Positions 1 through 7,703 are shown, counted from the first letter of the stretch. The stretch is 51,425 nucleotides of DNA from Limosilactobacillus sp. (GCF_022651205.1 NZ_JALCQI010000008.1:1-51425), one strand, 5' to 3'. The notes: a model not told the origin generated them from the letters alone. Translations and numbers: made by a program.

Positions 1-43
1 ACCGCCGGCGTTCATCCTGAGCCAGGATCAAACTCTCATATAA
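1..43 (-). rRNA. rrs: 16S rRNA, 5' end (partial)
   Basis: The reverse complement carries the universal 16S 5' sequence (AGAGTTTGATCCTGGCTCAG, then GATGAACGCCGGCGGT) and runs off the left edge. The mature 5' end is placed near 43 by analogy with the Bacillus start. The gene is transcribed leftward from the promoters at 214-420. Only about 40 nt are present, so the identity is certain but the species is not. Confidence 0.97.
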
Positions 44-159
44 AATATAAGAACTTGAATAGCTCTAATTCAAATTAATTAAGCGAATTGACTTCGCAAA
101 TGTTTTGCTTCAAATCATAATGATTGAAGACCCTACACATTTGATTCGTCGAAACTTTG

Positions 160-178
160 TTCAGTTTTCAAAGTTCTA
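160..178 (-). promoter_or_regulatory. boxA-like antitermination element in rrn leader
   Basis: On the minus strand the leader reads AGAACTTTGAAAACTGAAC, which resembles the Gram-positive rRNA boxA region (CTTTGAAAACT). It lies between the promoters and the 16S start, as expected for an antitermination site. The call rests on this sequence likeness alone. Confidence 0.5.
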
Positions 179-213
179 CCTTGTTCAGCAACAAGAGCTG
201 AACAACATTTAAT

Positions 214-242
214 ATATTATCACATGTCTGTTTCACTGTCAA
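214..242 (-). promoter_or_regulatory. rrn promoter P3 (proximal)
   Basis: Minus-strand -35 TTGACA (237-242), 17-bp spacer and -10 TAATAT (214-219). It is the closest of three tandem promoters to the 16S gene. The -10 is weaker than those of P1 and P2. Confidence 0.6.
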
Positions 243-295
243 CAACTAATTTCAATCAATTAGTTAACTCAGCAGCTCAATCAAACAGCTTTTAT

Positions 296-324
296 AATAT
301 ATCATCTTGCCAAGAAGCAGTCAA
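296..324 (-). promoter_or_regulatory. rrn promoter P2
   Basis: Minus-strand -35 TTGACT (319-324), 17-bp spacer and -10 TATATT (296-301). It is 82 bp upstream of P3 and 96 bp downstream of P1. The regular tandem layout supports a multi-promoter rRNA operon. Confidence 0.7.
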
Positions 325-391
325 CACTTTATTTGAAACAAAAAGAATCAATTTTAGGACAAACAAAATATCCCGCTCTCAACAGAAATTT

Positions 392-420
392 ACTATACCT
401 TCTTTTAGTGAGATCGTCAA
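392..420 (-). promoter_or_regulatory. rrn promoter P1 (distal)
   Basis: Minus-strand -35 TTGACG (415-420), 17-bp spacer and -10 TATAGT (392-397). It is the most distal of the three evenly spaced promoters. The rest of 44-550 is rrn leader and the tyrS terminator, and no protein gene is credible there. Confidence 0.7.
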
Positions 421-514
421 CATCAAAATCAGAGCGCTTCTCACCACCCAAACTCTAATCATGAACATTCACTACAAATTGTCCTGACATAGTTAATTAA
501 ACCTACTCCAAACT

Positions 515-552
515 AAAAGGCACCCGCCATTCATAGTGACTAGGTGCCTATA
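515..552 (-). terminator. tyrS terminator
   Basis: Minus-strand hairpin with arms AGGCACC and GGTGCCT followed by TTTT. It lies 24 bases past the tyrS stop and separates tyrS from the rrn promoters. Confidence 0.75.
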
Positions 553-575
553 ATCTGAACATTTTAATTTTAAAA

Positions 576-1829
576 TTATTTCACACGTACTAGGAAGTAG
601 CGTTTCTTTCCCCGACGAACGATGACGAACTTACCATTAAAGTGGCTGTTTGGATCGATTTCAGCATCAACATCGGTAACTTTTTCTCCATTAATATGAA
701 TGGCTCCATTTTCAACATCTTGCCGTGCTTGCCGACGGGATGGTTCAATTTTGGTGTCATCAACTAACCACAAGATGATGTTCTTCTTCTCGTTAGTAAC
801 TTCAGCTGAAGGAACATTCTTAAAACCTTGTTCGATTTCTTCGGTAGTTAGGTCAGCAACATCTCCAGAGAATAATGCTTTCGTAATTCGTTGGGCTTCT
901 GCTAATCCTTCTTCGCCATGAACGAACTTAGTTACTTCTTCAGCTAAGCGGCGTTGAGCTTCACGCTTCCATGGTTCGTTCTTTACCTTTTCGGCTAAGT
1001 CTTCAATTTCATCTTTAGACAAGAAGGTAAAGTACTTAAGGTATTTAACAACGTCGCGATCATCCTGGTTAATCCAGAATTGGTAGAACTCGTATGGTGA
1101 TGTCTTCTTTGGATCAAGCCAAATTGCCCCACCGGCAGTCTTACCAAATTTTGTTCCGTCAGCCTTGAGCATCAATGGAATTGTTAAACCATAAACTTTA
1201 GTATCTGGGCCTTCTACCTTATGAATCAGGTCAATTCCAGCGGTAATGTTCCCCCATTGATCAGACCCACCAATTTCAAGTTGAACATCATTGTTTTGGT
1301 AAAGGTGAAGAAAGTCAACCGCTTGAAGAATTTGATAAGTAAATTCAGTAAATGAAATTCCTGAGCTAAGTCGACTAGCAACAACTTCCTTATTCAGCAT
1401 TGTATTAACGTTAAAGAGCTTCCCAAAGTCACGTAGGAAGTCGATCATGGTGAAGTCCTTTAACCAAGAATAATTATCAACGATCGTAAAATTCTCTGTT
1501 CCAAAGAGCTTCTCCATTTGTTCGGTCAATGCTTTTTTATTGTGTTCTAGCTGTGATTCAGTTTGTAGAGTCCGTTCTGTCTTCCGTCCAGATGGATCAC
1601 CAATTGCACCAGTACCACCACCAATAATAATTACCGGATGGTGCCCCGCAAGTTGAAACCGTTTCAGGATCATGAATGGAATCAAGTGGCCAATATGAAG
1701 GCTGTCACCAGTTGGATCGGTTCCGCAGTACAAGCCAATATTCTTCTTTGTCGTTAACTCTTTTAATGCTTCCTTGTCAGTGGTTTGGTTAATCGCACCA
1801 CGCCATTCAAGTTCATCGATAATGTTCAT
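576..1829 (-). CDS. tyrS: tyrosyl-tRNA synthetase
   Basis: Charges tRNA-Tyr in the cytoplasm. The 417-aa protein has the class I signature HIGH at residues 45-48, the tyrosine-binding stretch GGSDQWGNI (187-195), a KMSKS-type loop KFGKT (227-231) and a C-terminal S4-type RNA-binding domain from about residue 350. This is the normal TyrRS length and domain order. The ATG at 1829 follows a good GGAGGG Shine-Dalgarno. A T-box leader (1850-2090) and a consensus promoter lie upstream, so expression should rise when tRNA-Tyr is uncharged. It is monocistronic, with its own terminator just before the rRNA promoters. The family is certain. Confidence 0.98.
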   Translation of the reverse strand: MNIIDELEWRGAINQTTDKEALKELTTKKNIGLYCGTDPTGDSLHIGHLIPFMILKRFQLAGHHPVIIIGGGTGAIGDPSGRKTERTLQTESQLEHNKKALTEQMEKLFGTENFTIVDNYSWLKDFTMIDFLRDFGKLFNVNTMLNKEVVASRLSSGISFTEFTYQILQAVDFLHLYQNNDVQLEIGGSDQWGNITAGIDLIHKVEGPDTKVYGLTIPLMLKADGTKFGKTAGGAIWLDPKKTSPYEFYQFWINQDDRDVVKYLKYFTFLSKDEIEDLAEKVKNEPWKREAQRRLAEEVTKFVHGEEGLAEAQRITKALFSGDVADLTTEEIEQGFKNVPSAEVTNEKKNIILWLVDDTKIEPSRRQARQDVENGAIHINGEKVTDVDAEIDPNSHFNGKFVIVRRGKKRYFLVRVK

Positions 1830-1849
1830 CGTGTATCCCTCCTATAATG

Positions 1850-2090
1850 TCTGGATCAAAAAATCCCCGGCTTCATATCGAAGTCAGGGACGATTTACCG
1901 CGTTACCACCTTGAATTGCAACCGCCAAACAGCAGCTACCTCTCTAGTCGATAACGAGACGATCCGTTCATAGTTAAAAAGCTCCGTAAGTGTAATTCGT
2001 TCGCTAACCTTGTCGCGCTCACAACAACCGCCCGATCTCTAAGTGTCCAGTCAGTAAACTACTTAAATTACCTCAACGCCTTTAGATATT
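1850..2090 (-). promoter_or_regulatory. T-box riboswitch (tyrosine) with terminator
   Basis: The minus-strand leader contains the T-box sequence AAGGTGGTAACGCGG (about 1898-1912). It is followed by a terminator hairpin with a U-tract (about 1856-1890). The competing antiterminator would bind the CCA end of uncharged tRNA. A Stem I-like region spans about 1985-2075. The most likely specifier codon is UAC at 1992-1994, which fits tyrS downstream; another UAC-containing site lies at 1985-1987. Confidence 0.9.
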
Positions 2091-2096
2091 GCCGTC

Positions 2097-2125
2097 ATTG
2101 TACCGGGGTTGAGGGGGAATGTCAA
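2097..2125 (-). promoter_or_regulatory. tyrS promoter
   Basis: -35 TTGACA (2120-2125), 17-bp spacer and -10 TACAAT (2097-2102) on the minus strand, directly ahead of the T-box leader. Confidence 0.8.
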
Positions 2126-2130
2126 GAGTA

Positions 2131-2425
2131 AGAGTGTGAAGCCGTTAAAACCTTCCGGTGGCTAACGATTTCTCCACCGAACGGCGCCTTGCCGTCGGAG
2201 GTGGAGGTCGTTAGCTCGAGGAAGGTTAGACTGAACAGATCTTAGCTATGTTGCCTAGAACAATTTCTCCTGACAAAGGCGTCTTGCGCCTAGGAAGGAG
2301 GTTACTAGTTCTAGCGAGTCCCTGGCGAGCAGATCTCGACTATGTTGTCTAATCCACTGCTCAAGGAAGGTTAGGCTGAGCACATTCAGTCTATGCCACA
2401 GCAGTACGATAGAACGTTCTAACTC
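2131..2425 (+). repeat. Family A structured repeats, tandem array
   Basis: A complete family A element starts at 2131 (AGAGTG). It has an outer stem AACCTTCC (2149-2156) with GGAAGGTT (2220-2227), a second stem GCTAACGA with TCGTTAGC, and an inner hairpin CTCCACC..GGTGGAG. Its tail follows (GAACAGATCT then GCTATGT, 2233-2261). A second, partial element (inner hairpin of the CTCCT..AGGAG type) and two further tail-like segments (near 2326-2355 and 2376-2418) continue to 2425. No ORF is credible in this gap between tyrS and the DUF975 gene. Confidence 0.85.
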
Positions 2426-2443
2426 ACATCACCTTTAAAACAA

Positions 2444-2475
2444 CAAAGAGACCAGGTTCATCCCCAGTCTCCTCA
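2444..2475 (-). terminator. terminator of DUF975 gene
   Basis: Minus-strand hairpin GGAGACTGGGG..CCTGGTCTC followed by a T-rich run. It belongs to a recurrent AGACTGGG-type terminator also seen at 5183-5214 and inside both long family B elements. Confidence 0.75.
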
Positions 2476-2481
2476 AGCTAA

Positions 2482-3480
2482 TTATTTATTTTCTTCGTCC
2501 TTTTTGGCTTTCTTATCTTTCTTTGCCTTTTTTGGTGTGTAAACTTCGTGGACGTATGCTTCACCGGTTAATTCAGCAACTGGTTTAAACGTTCCGGCAA
2601 AGTCTTCATCAAGGTTAGCCGTTTCCTTTGCTTTTTCGTAGTAAAGGGCACCGCTGGCAAAGATTACTGGTAAGTAAGCAGCAAAGCCAAGAATCATCAA
2701 CAGTAATCCGATGTATACCAATGGATAAGTAGCTGTGTAAATACCCCAGTATGTTAATGCACCAAAGATAACTTCCCAAACAACCATTGGAACAAAGATG
2801 ACAACAAGCATGATTAGTAAGTAGTTCCATTTCCGGCCGCCCATAAGCCGACGACTCGCTGTTAAGGCGTGACGCATTGATTGGCCAAGAAATTGTGGTT
2901 GCCGATCACGGTAAAGGAAGTTTGCTTGTGAATATTCAATTCCCTTCCAAGCCATCACAATGTCATTCAAGATCCGGCAAATGATTACTAATACTTGATT
3001 CTTTGCGACCAGGCCACCAATGATGTCTAGTGGTAGGCTCCAGAGGAAAACGAATAGTCCGGTATAAAGGATAATCCGCCATAATTGATTCTTCCGTAAG
3101 TGTTTGTAGTGCATCCAGACGGAACCAGCACTGACAATTTGTTCAGGGTGACGCACCTTATCTTGATAAGTAAACTGTGCGGCAGTAGTAAAGAATGAAT
3201 AGAAGAATGACAGTGCTATTAAAATAACGACTGCGACTAATAATTCAAGTAATGCTAAACCGATTGCAGCAGGTGATGCCATCCCATACATAATCATCAT
3301 CATGGCCATTCCCATTGAACTCAAGATTCCTTGAGCAAAATAACCAACAATAAATGATAAGGCAAGGAAAATAATCATCACTCCACCAAGGGGCCACATT
3401 GAAGCTTGATAATGTGGCTTTACCAGTCCCTTCAAGTCATGAATGAACTGTTTCAAAGATAGATGATAACGTTTCTTCAT
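2482..3480 (-). CDS. DUF975-family integral membrane protein
   Basis: A 332-aa polytopic membrane protein of unknown function. Hydrophobic segments occur around residues 33-55, 60-95, 135-165, 215-245 and 250-280. The stretch SRRLMGGRKWNYLLIML matches the S-x-x-L-M-x-G-x-K signature I associate with DUF975 proteins. The C terminus is a lysine-rich cytoplasmic tail (KKAKKDKKAKKDEENK) that could contact nucleic acid or phospholipid. The ATG at 3480 follows GGAGAG. It is a single-gene unit with its own promoter (3506-3534) and terminator. The membrane nature is certain; the family assignment is likely. Confidence 0.75.
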   Translation of the reverse strand: MKKRYHLSLKQFIHDLKGLVKPHYQASMWPLGGVMIIFLALSFIVGYFAQGILSSMGMAMMMIMYGMASPAAIGLALLELLVAVVILIALSFFYSFFTTAAQFTYQDKVRHPEQIVSAGSVWMHYKHLRKNQLWRIILYTGLFVFLWSLPLDIIGGLVAKNQVLVIICRILNDIVMAWKGIEYSQANFLYRDRQPQFLGQSMRHALTASRRLMGGRKWNYLLIMLVVIFVPMVVWEVIFGALTYWGIYTATYPLVYIGLLLMILGFAAYLPVIFASGALYYEKAKETANLDEDFAGTFKPVAELTGEAYVHEVYTPKKAKKDKKAKKDEENK

Positions 3481-3505
3481 TTAAAACTCTCTCCAATTAT
3501 TTCAG

Positions 3506-3534
3506 AATATATTTTTCATCTTAACACAAATCAA
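3506..3534 (-). promoter_or_regulatory. promoter of DUF975 gene
   Basis: -35 TTGATT (3529-3534), 17-bp spacer and -10 TATATT (3506-3511) on the minus strand, 26 bp upstream of the start codon. Confidence 0.65.
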
Positions 3535-3576
3535 ATAAAGCTCAATTTTCGAGCCGTTATTTTCATAAAAATTTCA

Positions 3577-3632
3577 AAAAGTGATTACCAACCCAACATT
3601 TAGATTTGTGTGTTAATGGTAATCACTTTATT
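3577..3632. terminator. terminator downstream of folT (possibly bidirectional)
   Basis: Long stem AAAGTGATTACCA with TGGTAATCACTTT. T-rich runs follow on both strands. It lies beyond the family A element that adjoins the folT stop codon, so the folT transcript is predicted to include that element. Confidence 0.75.
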
Positions 3633-3689
3633 TAATGTTTATTTAGTTTAACAGTAACTGAGTAAAAACGCGCTCAACCTAATCTTCCT

Positions 3690-3818
3690 AATGTCACATA
3701 GTTGAAACCTGCTTGTCAGGAACTTGCTAAAGCTAGCGACCTCCTTCCTAGGCGCTTAGTCGCCTTCGTCAGGAGAAATCGCTAGCTTTCCGCAAGTTCT
3801 CTGCTGACAAGTACTCTA
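3690..3818 (-). repeat. Family A element at folT 3' end
   Basis: Read on the minus strand it begins TAGAGTAC, where TAG is the folT stop. It has an outer stem CTTGTCAG with CTGACAAG, then GAACTTGC with GCAAGTTC, then GCTAGCGA with TCGCTAGC, and an inner CTCCT..AGGAG hairpin. It ends in the tail AGCAGGTTTCAACTATGT. Stem sequences differ from the 2131 copy, but complementarity is kept. Confidence 0.85.
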
Positions 3819-4370
3819 TTCATTTACCCTCAAATTAATCTTGCTTAGTCGCTGAAGGATAAGGAAAACGATGATTCCTTCGAGAGGCCAGGTGATGACT
3901 TCTTTGGGTAAGCGGATGAATAATAGTGCCCAGAATGTTTTTCCGGTACTGCCGGTATTCAGGCTCATAATGTAAATCCATAAGGTCGTAAAGATAACAT
4001 TAGTAATTAAGATCTGGAAGAACTCATAGATTAGTGCCCGTTGCCAGGTAACCTTTTGATTATATAGGAACATCCCCGCAAGAACCCCAGAAACAAAGGC
4101 GGAAAAGGTAAAGCCAGGGAAAAAGGCCGTTCCCGAATTAAGAATAGTATTGCTAATAATGTCGGTGACAACCATCGCCCAACCACCGATCCATGGTCCG
4201 AGGTAATAGCCAATCAATGACGTCGCAATAAAGCCAAAGCCAAATTTAAGGATTGTGGGATCCCCAATCGACAATTTCCCCAGAACACCCTCAAGGGCAA
4301 TCAGCATTCCAGCTAGCGTTAGCCTCTTCGTCGTGAAACGCGGGCCAGTAAAAGATAAAATTGATGTCAT
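3816..4370 (-). CDS. folT: ECF transporter S component, folate-specific (FolT)
   Basis: Membrane substrate-binding (S) subunit that would work with the shared EcfA-A'-T energising module, encoded elsewhere, to import folate. The 184-aa hydrophobic protein has the small-S-component layout: an N-terminal basic stretch, a helix LTLAGMLIALEGVLGKLSIG, glycine-rich GFGFIATSLIGYYLGPW, then further helices. Start choice: ATG at 4370 has SD AGGGAG nine bases upstream. A GTG at 4412 would extend it but lies inside the SD-sequestering hairpin. Regulation is by a THF riboswitch (4420-4520). A family A element supplies its TAG stop context. The folate specificity rests partly on the riboswitch. Confidence 0.88.
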   Translation of the reverse strand: MTSILSFTGPRFTTKRLTLAGMLIALEGVLGKLSIGDPTILKFGFGFIATSLIGYYLGPWIGGWAMVVTDIISNTILNSGTAFFPGFTFSAFVSGVLAGMFLYNQKVTWQRALIYEFFQILITNVIFTTLWIYIMSLNTGSTGKTFWALLFIRLPKEVITWPLEGIIVFLILQRLSKINLRVNE

Positions 4371-4379
4371 CTCAATCAA

Positions 4380-4409
4380 CTCCCTACTTAAAAATATTTT
4401 GTTAGGGAG
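4380..4409 (-). promoter_or_regulatory. SD-sequestering hairpin (riboswitch expression platform)
   Basis: On the mRNA, CTCCCTA (4403-4409) can pair perfectly with TAGGGAG (4380-4386), which contains the folT Shine-Dalgarno. The loop is A/U-rich. Pairing would hide the ribosome binding site, so control is probably translational. Confidence 0.65.
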
Positions 4410-4419
4410 CACATTGACA

Positions 4420-4520
4420 GGTGTCTCTGTGGTGAATGCGGAATTATCAAGCAGCTCAGTGCTTCCTTCCGACGTTCACATTCCGTTCCGTCGGACAATA
4501 ACTCGGTAATTCCTACCCCA
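4420..4520 (-). promoter_or_regulatory. tetrahydrofolate (THF) riboswitch
   Basis: The folT leader has the layout of the folE/folT-class THF aptamer: a GGGGTAGGAATTA 5' strand, an internal ACGGAATGTGAACGTC segment, then GGAAGCACTGAGCTGCTT and TGATAATTCCGCATTC closing the P1/P2 stems. GGAATTA pairs with TAATTCC. Order and spacing parallel the Streptococcus mutans folT aptamer as I remember it. Placement upstream of a folate S component supports the call. Confidence 0.75.
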
Positions 4521-4529
4521 ACAACACAT

Positions 4530-4558
4530 AATATACTATAACCACGGATATTATTCAA
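4530..4558 (-). promoter_or_regulatory. folT promoter
   Basis: -35 TTGAAT (4553-4558), 17-bp spacer and -10 TATATT (4530-4535), just upstream of the THF aptamer. Confidence 0.7.
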
Positions 4559-4612
4559 TATTTTCTTTGAAATATATGTAATTTATGTTGTTAAGGATTG
4601 AACAATCGATAT

Positions 4613-4625
4613 ATAGTTCGTTTTT
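4613..4625 (-). promoter_or_regulatory. PurBox-like site upstream of folT
   Basis: On the minus strand, AAAAAACGAACTA resembles the PurR box (AWWWCCGAACWWT). It lies about 96 bp upstream of the predicted folT start site. The same core occurs at the purC, purE and guaB promoters of this window. Only one box is visible here. Confidence 0.45.
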
Positions 4626-4650
4626 TACTTCAAACTCCCAACAATCCTCC

Positions 4651-4700
4651 AAAATAAAACAGCTTCCAAGATCCAGTAAAACTGAATTCTAGAAGCTGCT
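4651..4700 (-). terminator. terminator of 85-aa ORF
   Basis: Minus-strand stem CAGCTTC with GAAGCTG, followed by TTTTATTTT. Confidence 0.75.
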
Positions 4701-4742
4701 CCAATTTATAAAAACATGAAAATGAAATTATGTTTAATATTT

Positions 4743-5000
4743 CTAGTCTAACTTACCGGCGCTCCGTAAGATTTCTTGGGCTTTTTCGAGGTAGTGGTGC
4801 TCTGCACGGAATGCCTTAATCTTTCCACCCTTACTCTCATCCATTTCATCCAATTGCTTTTCGAGTTCTTCGAAGCCCTTCTTAAGGTCCTTAATAACGG
4901 GCTCTTCATCTTCCATGTAAATGTAGTGGTTTTCAGCATCCGCAATCTTCTTTGCGATCCGGTCCAATGCTTTTAATTGACGTTTTGCATAATCAGCCAT
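4743..5000 (-). CDS. small charged coiled-coil protein, unknown function
   Basis: 85 aa, soluble and very rich in Lys, Glu and Asp. Residues about 3-25 and 37-80 are predicted helical with heptad-like spacing (IKDLKKGFEELEKQLDEM), suggesting a coiled coil or helical hairpin. There are no Cys residues, no signal peptide and no membrane segment. The ATG at 5000 has a strong AGGAGG SD, and a consensus promoter and terminator make it an independent gene. I do not recognise the family. It is not obviously part of a folate or glycolysis operon. Confidence 0.8.
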   Translation of the reverse strand: MADYAKRQLKALDRIAKKIADAENHYIYMEDEEPVIKDLKKGFEELEKQLDEMDESKGGKIKAFRAEHHYLEKAQEILRSAGKLD

Positions 5001-5037
5001 AATAATAACCTCCTGATAAATATTTATTTATACTATT

Positions 5038-5066
5038 ATTATATTTTTAATAATAAAGATATACAA
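5038..5066 (-). promoter_or_regulatory. promoter of 85-aa ORF
   Basis: -35 TTGTAT (5061-5066), 17-bp spacer and -10 TATAAT (5038-5043) on the minus strand. Confidence 0.7.
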
Positions 5067-5182
5067 GTAATAGCACTTGTCCTTGAAATTGTGGATGGAT
5101 GTAAATCGATATTTTAATAATCAGTTATTATATAATGGCTCAAATACGTAATTTAATTATCTGTCAATTATTTTTGCGATAA

Positions 5183-5214
5183 ACAAAAGAAGACTGGGAT
5201 TTAACCTAGTCTCC
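5183..5214 (-). terminator. gpmA terminator
   Basis: Minus-strand AGACTAGG with CCCAGTCT followed by TCTTTTGTTT. Same family as the terminator at 2444-2475. Confidence 0.8.
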
Positions 5215-5233
5215 TAAATCTTAATATCTTATT

Positions 5234-5920
5234 TTAGTATTTTTCCTTGCTTAATACGTTAAGTTTTTCATCGAAGTCATAAACAACTGGTTGACCAGTA
5301 GCCATTTCAAGGTTCATGATATCGTCATCAGAAATGTTTTCGATGTACTTGCTCAAAGCACGGAGAGAGTTACCGTGGGCAGCGATGATAATGTTCTTGC
5401 CATCAAGAAGCTTTGGAGCAATTTCATCTTGCCACAAAGGAATAACCCGTTCCAAGGTAACCTTTAAGTTTTCACCACCAGGAACAGTCCGTGGGTCCAA
5501 GTTAGCGTAACGACGGTCGTGCAATGCTGAACCTTCATCAGTAGCCTTTAGCAATGGAGGTAAAACATCGTATGAACGACGCCAAATGTGAACTTGTTCG
5601 TCACCGTACTTTTCAGCAGTAGCCTTCTTGTTAAGGCCTTGCAAAGCACCATAGTGACGTTCGTTCAAACGCCAAGTCTTGGTTTCAGGAATCCAAAGTT
5701 GGTCACATTCTTCAAGAGCGTAGTGCAAAGTCTTGATCGCACGCTTCAATACTGAAGTGTATGCGTAGTCAAATTGGATACCGTGTTCCTTAAGGGCCTT
5801 ACCAGCGTTCTTAGCTTGCTCAACACCCTTTTCACTCAAATCAACATCGATCCAACCAGTGAACTTGTTAGCAAGGTTCCATTCACTTTGGCCGTGACGA
5901 ATTAAAACTAGTTTTGCCAT
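5234..5920 (-). CDS. gpmA: 2,3-bisphosphoglycerate-dependent phosphoglycerate mutase
   Basis: Interconverts 3- and 2-phosphoglycerate in lower glycolysis. The 228-aa length is typical of cofactor-dependent enzymes. The phosphohistidine motif [10 protein letters not shown] holds His9. The second active-site His is in [12 protein letters not shown], and the 90s region has the family motif [15 protein letters not shown]. The ATG at 5920 follows an AAGAGG-type SD. Transcribed alone from a good promoter (5976-6004). Identity is secure. Confidence 0.97.
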   Translation of the reverse strand: MAKLVLIRHGQSEWNLANKFTGWIDVDLSEKGVEQAKNAGKALKEHGIQFDYAYTSVLKRAIKTLHYALEECDQLWIPETKTWRLNERHYGALQGLNKKATAEKYGDEQVHIWRRSYDVLPPLLKATDEGSALHDRRYANLDPRTVPGGENLKVTLERVIPLWQDEIAPKLLDGKNIIIAAHGNSLRALSKYIENISDDDIMNLEMATGQPVVYDFDEKLNVLSKEKY

Positions 5921-5975
5921 GTTTTAATGACCTCTTTCTTCTTAAAATCGCTATACTAAACAGCATTACTTAATC

Positions 5976-6004
5976 ATTTTAATCCAAACGCCCAAAAATT
6001 CCAA
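5976..6004 (-). promoter_or_regulatory. gpmA promoter
   Basis: -35 TTGGAA (5999-6004), 17-bp spacer and -10 TAAAAT (5976-5981). It lies just past the purD stop; no clear terminator for the purine operon is seen between them. Confidence 0.65.
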
Positions 6005-6041
6005 TAGGGGAAGCTCGGTTCTTGTGAAAAATGATTCAATT

Positions 6042-7298
6042 TTAGAGACCCGCTTTTGCACCAATATCATGTCGGTAAAAGCATTCAGGCTGATCGAGCT
6101 TTTCTAAATACCTGTAAACACGATCATGGGCTTCTTGGAGGGTGTCTGCCTGTGCAAGGACCATCAGCAAGCGACCACCGCCTCCCTTAAGATCCGTTAA
6201 CGTCCCCGTTACATTAGCATAGTCGATCGCAACGTTTTCACTTTCAGGGAAACTCCCTAGCTTTTGCCCGTGAACCGGTTTTTGCGGATACCCCTTTGAC
6301 GCTAAAACAACGCCAAAGCTGGCCTTAGAACTTTCCTTAATTTCCGGTAATGGTCGGTCATCAATTGCCGCATCGACTAACTGATAAAGATCCGTTTCTA
6401 ACTGTGGAAGAACTACCTGGGTTTCTGGATCACCAAGCCGAACATTGTATTCAATCACCTTTGGACCTTCCGCGGTTAACATTAGGCCGATATAAAGGAC
6501 ACCATGATAATGATATTCTCCCTTTACCAACCCGTTAACTGTTGGCTCAACCACTTCATCAATCATCCGCTGGCGATCACTAGCCGCGAGTTGCGGAAGC
6601 GGGCTATATGAACCCATCCCCCCAGTATTCGGTCCCCGATCATTATCATAGGCCCGCTTATGATCCTGAGCCATTGGCAAGATCCGGTAGTGGCCGTTAC
6701 TGATCACCACAAACATTGAATATTCTGGACCGACCAAACACTCTTCCAAAACAATCCTCGCCTGACCAGACGCAAACATTTCTTTAATCGTTTGGACAGC
6801 TTCATCGTGATTTTGGGCGATCACAACCCCCTTACCACCAGCCAGGCCATTTTCCTTGATCACTACCGGATAGCCAAACTGATCAACATGGTCCAGGATT
6901 GCCGTTTGGTCACGATAAGAAGCGTGCTTGGCAGTTGGAACACCGTAATTATTCATAAAATTAAGCGCGTATTCCTTTGACCCTTCCAACTGTGCCGCTC
7001 GTGCATCAGGGCCAAAAATCTTCAATCCAGCAGCATGAAATTCATCTACGATCCCGTCAACAAGGCAGTCTTCAGGGCCAACGAAAGTCCACTTTACATT
7101 CCGTTCCTTAGCGAATTTGATTAATCCAGCAAAGTCATCTTCAGCAATATCGACCGGTTCAACCCCAACAGTCGGCATCCCGACATTACCAGGAGCACAG
7201 TAAACATGGTCGACATGATCACTTTCCTTTAATTTCTTGGCAATCGCGAATTCGCGACCCCCTTCGCCAATTACTAGTAAGTTAACTTTATCTGTCAT
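6042..7298 (-). CDS. purD: phosphoribosylamine-glycine ligase
   Basis: Second step of de novo purine synthesis (PRA + Gly + ATP to GAR). The 418-aa ATP-grasp enzyme has the N-terminal LLVIGEGGREFAIAKKL, the ATP-lid glycine-rich GLAGGKGVVIA and the metal-site region EYNVRLGDPETQVVL. I start it at the ATG at 7298 because AGGAGG sits five to six bases upstream; a longer frame to 7373 enters the adjacent family B repeat. It is the last gene of the purine operon but is cut off from purH by about 400 bp of structured repeats, so it may have altered or independent expression. Confidence 0.96.
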   Translation of the reverse strand: MTDKVNLLVIGEGGREFAIAKKLKESDHVDHVYCAPGNVGMPTVGVEPVDIAEDDFAGLIKFAKERNVKWTFVGPEDCLVDGIVDEFHAAGLKIFGPDARAAQLEGSKEYALNFMNNYGVPTAKHASYRDQTAILDHVDQFGYPVVIKENGLAGGKGVVIAQNHDEAVQTIKEMFASGQARIVLEECLVGPEYSMFVVISNGHYRILPMAQDHKRAYDNDRGPNTGGMGSYSPLPQLAASDRQRMIDEVVEPTVNGLVKGEYHYHGVLYIGLMLTAEGPKVIEYNVRLGDPETQVVLPQLETDLYQLVDAAIDDRPLPEIKESSKASFGVVLASKGYPQKPVHGQKLGSFPESENVAIDYANVTGTLTDLKGGGGRLLMVLAQADTLQEAHDRVYRYLEKLDQPECFYRHDIGAKAGL

Positions 7299-7326
7299 GA
7301 GATCCTCCTGAATGTGGTTGAGCTGG

Positions 7327-7433
7327 AGTGAACCAGAAATTGATTCATCAATTTCGTCTGTGAACCCACGCAAGGATGAGTAGGCTTTTGACTATCAACT
7401 TGTTGATGGTAAAAGCCACTCAGCTACTGCGCT
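7327..7433 (+). repeat. Family B element upstream of purD
   Basis: Two-hairpin element. It begins GAGTGAACCA with hairpin GAAATTGA..TCAATTTC, then GTCTGTGAAC. AAGGATGAGTAG, a variable long hairpin (GGCTTTTGACTATCAAC pairing with GTTGATGGTAAAAGCC) and CAGCTACTG follow. The right flank abuts a family A element. Confidence 0.8.
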
Positions 7434-7440
7434 TTGCACG

Positions 7441-7703
7441 AGTTTTCGTTCTACTGTTACATAGTCAAGATCTGCTCGCCGTGACCGCAACTTCCGCCTA
7501 GCTATCCCGTCCTTGATTGCAAGCCAATCATCGTCCGGGATTTTCTAGTGCTCAGTTGCTAATCCGTCACGGCTCACACTCTCTTTTAAACGTGCTTCGC
7601 CCAAGTTTCCTTGAGCTAGCAACCTCCTTCCTAGGCGCAAGCCGCCTTCGTCAGGAGAAATTACTAGCTTTCCGGAAACTCTTTGGAGCGAAGGCACTCT
7701 ATT
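7441..7703 (-). repeat. Two tandem family A elements in the purH-purD gap
   Basis: On the minus strand, the first element begins AGAGTGCC just after the purH stop. It has CTTCGC/GCGAAG, GAGTTTCC/GGAAACT and CTAG/CTAG stems and an inner CTCCT..AGGAG hairpin. The second (7441-7583) begins AGAGTGTGAGCCGTGAC. Its stem CCGTGAC pairs with GTCACGG, GCAACT with AGTTGC, and its different inner hairpin ATCCCG..GATTG with CAATC..CGGGAT. It ends with the tail GCGAGCAGATCT, GACTATGT and CAGTAGAAC. Confidence 0.85.

Noticed and set aside
224..487. 87-codon plus-strand open frame upstream of the 16S gene
   Set aside because: It lies exactly over the three minus-strand rrn promoters, has no SD and its product has no recognisable features; A/T-rich chance frame.
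4371..4412. N-terminal extension of FolT to a GTG at 4412
   Set aside because: The GTG sits in the anti-SD stem and has no SD; the ATG at 4370 has a good one.
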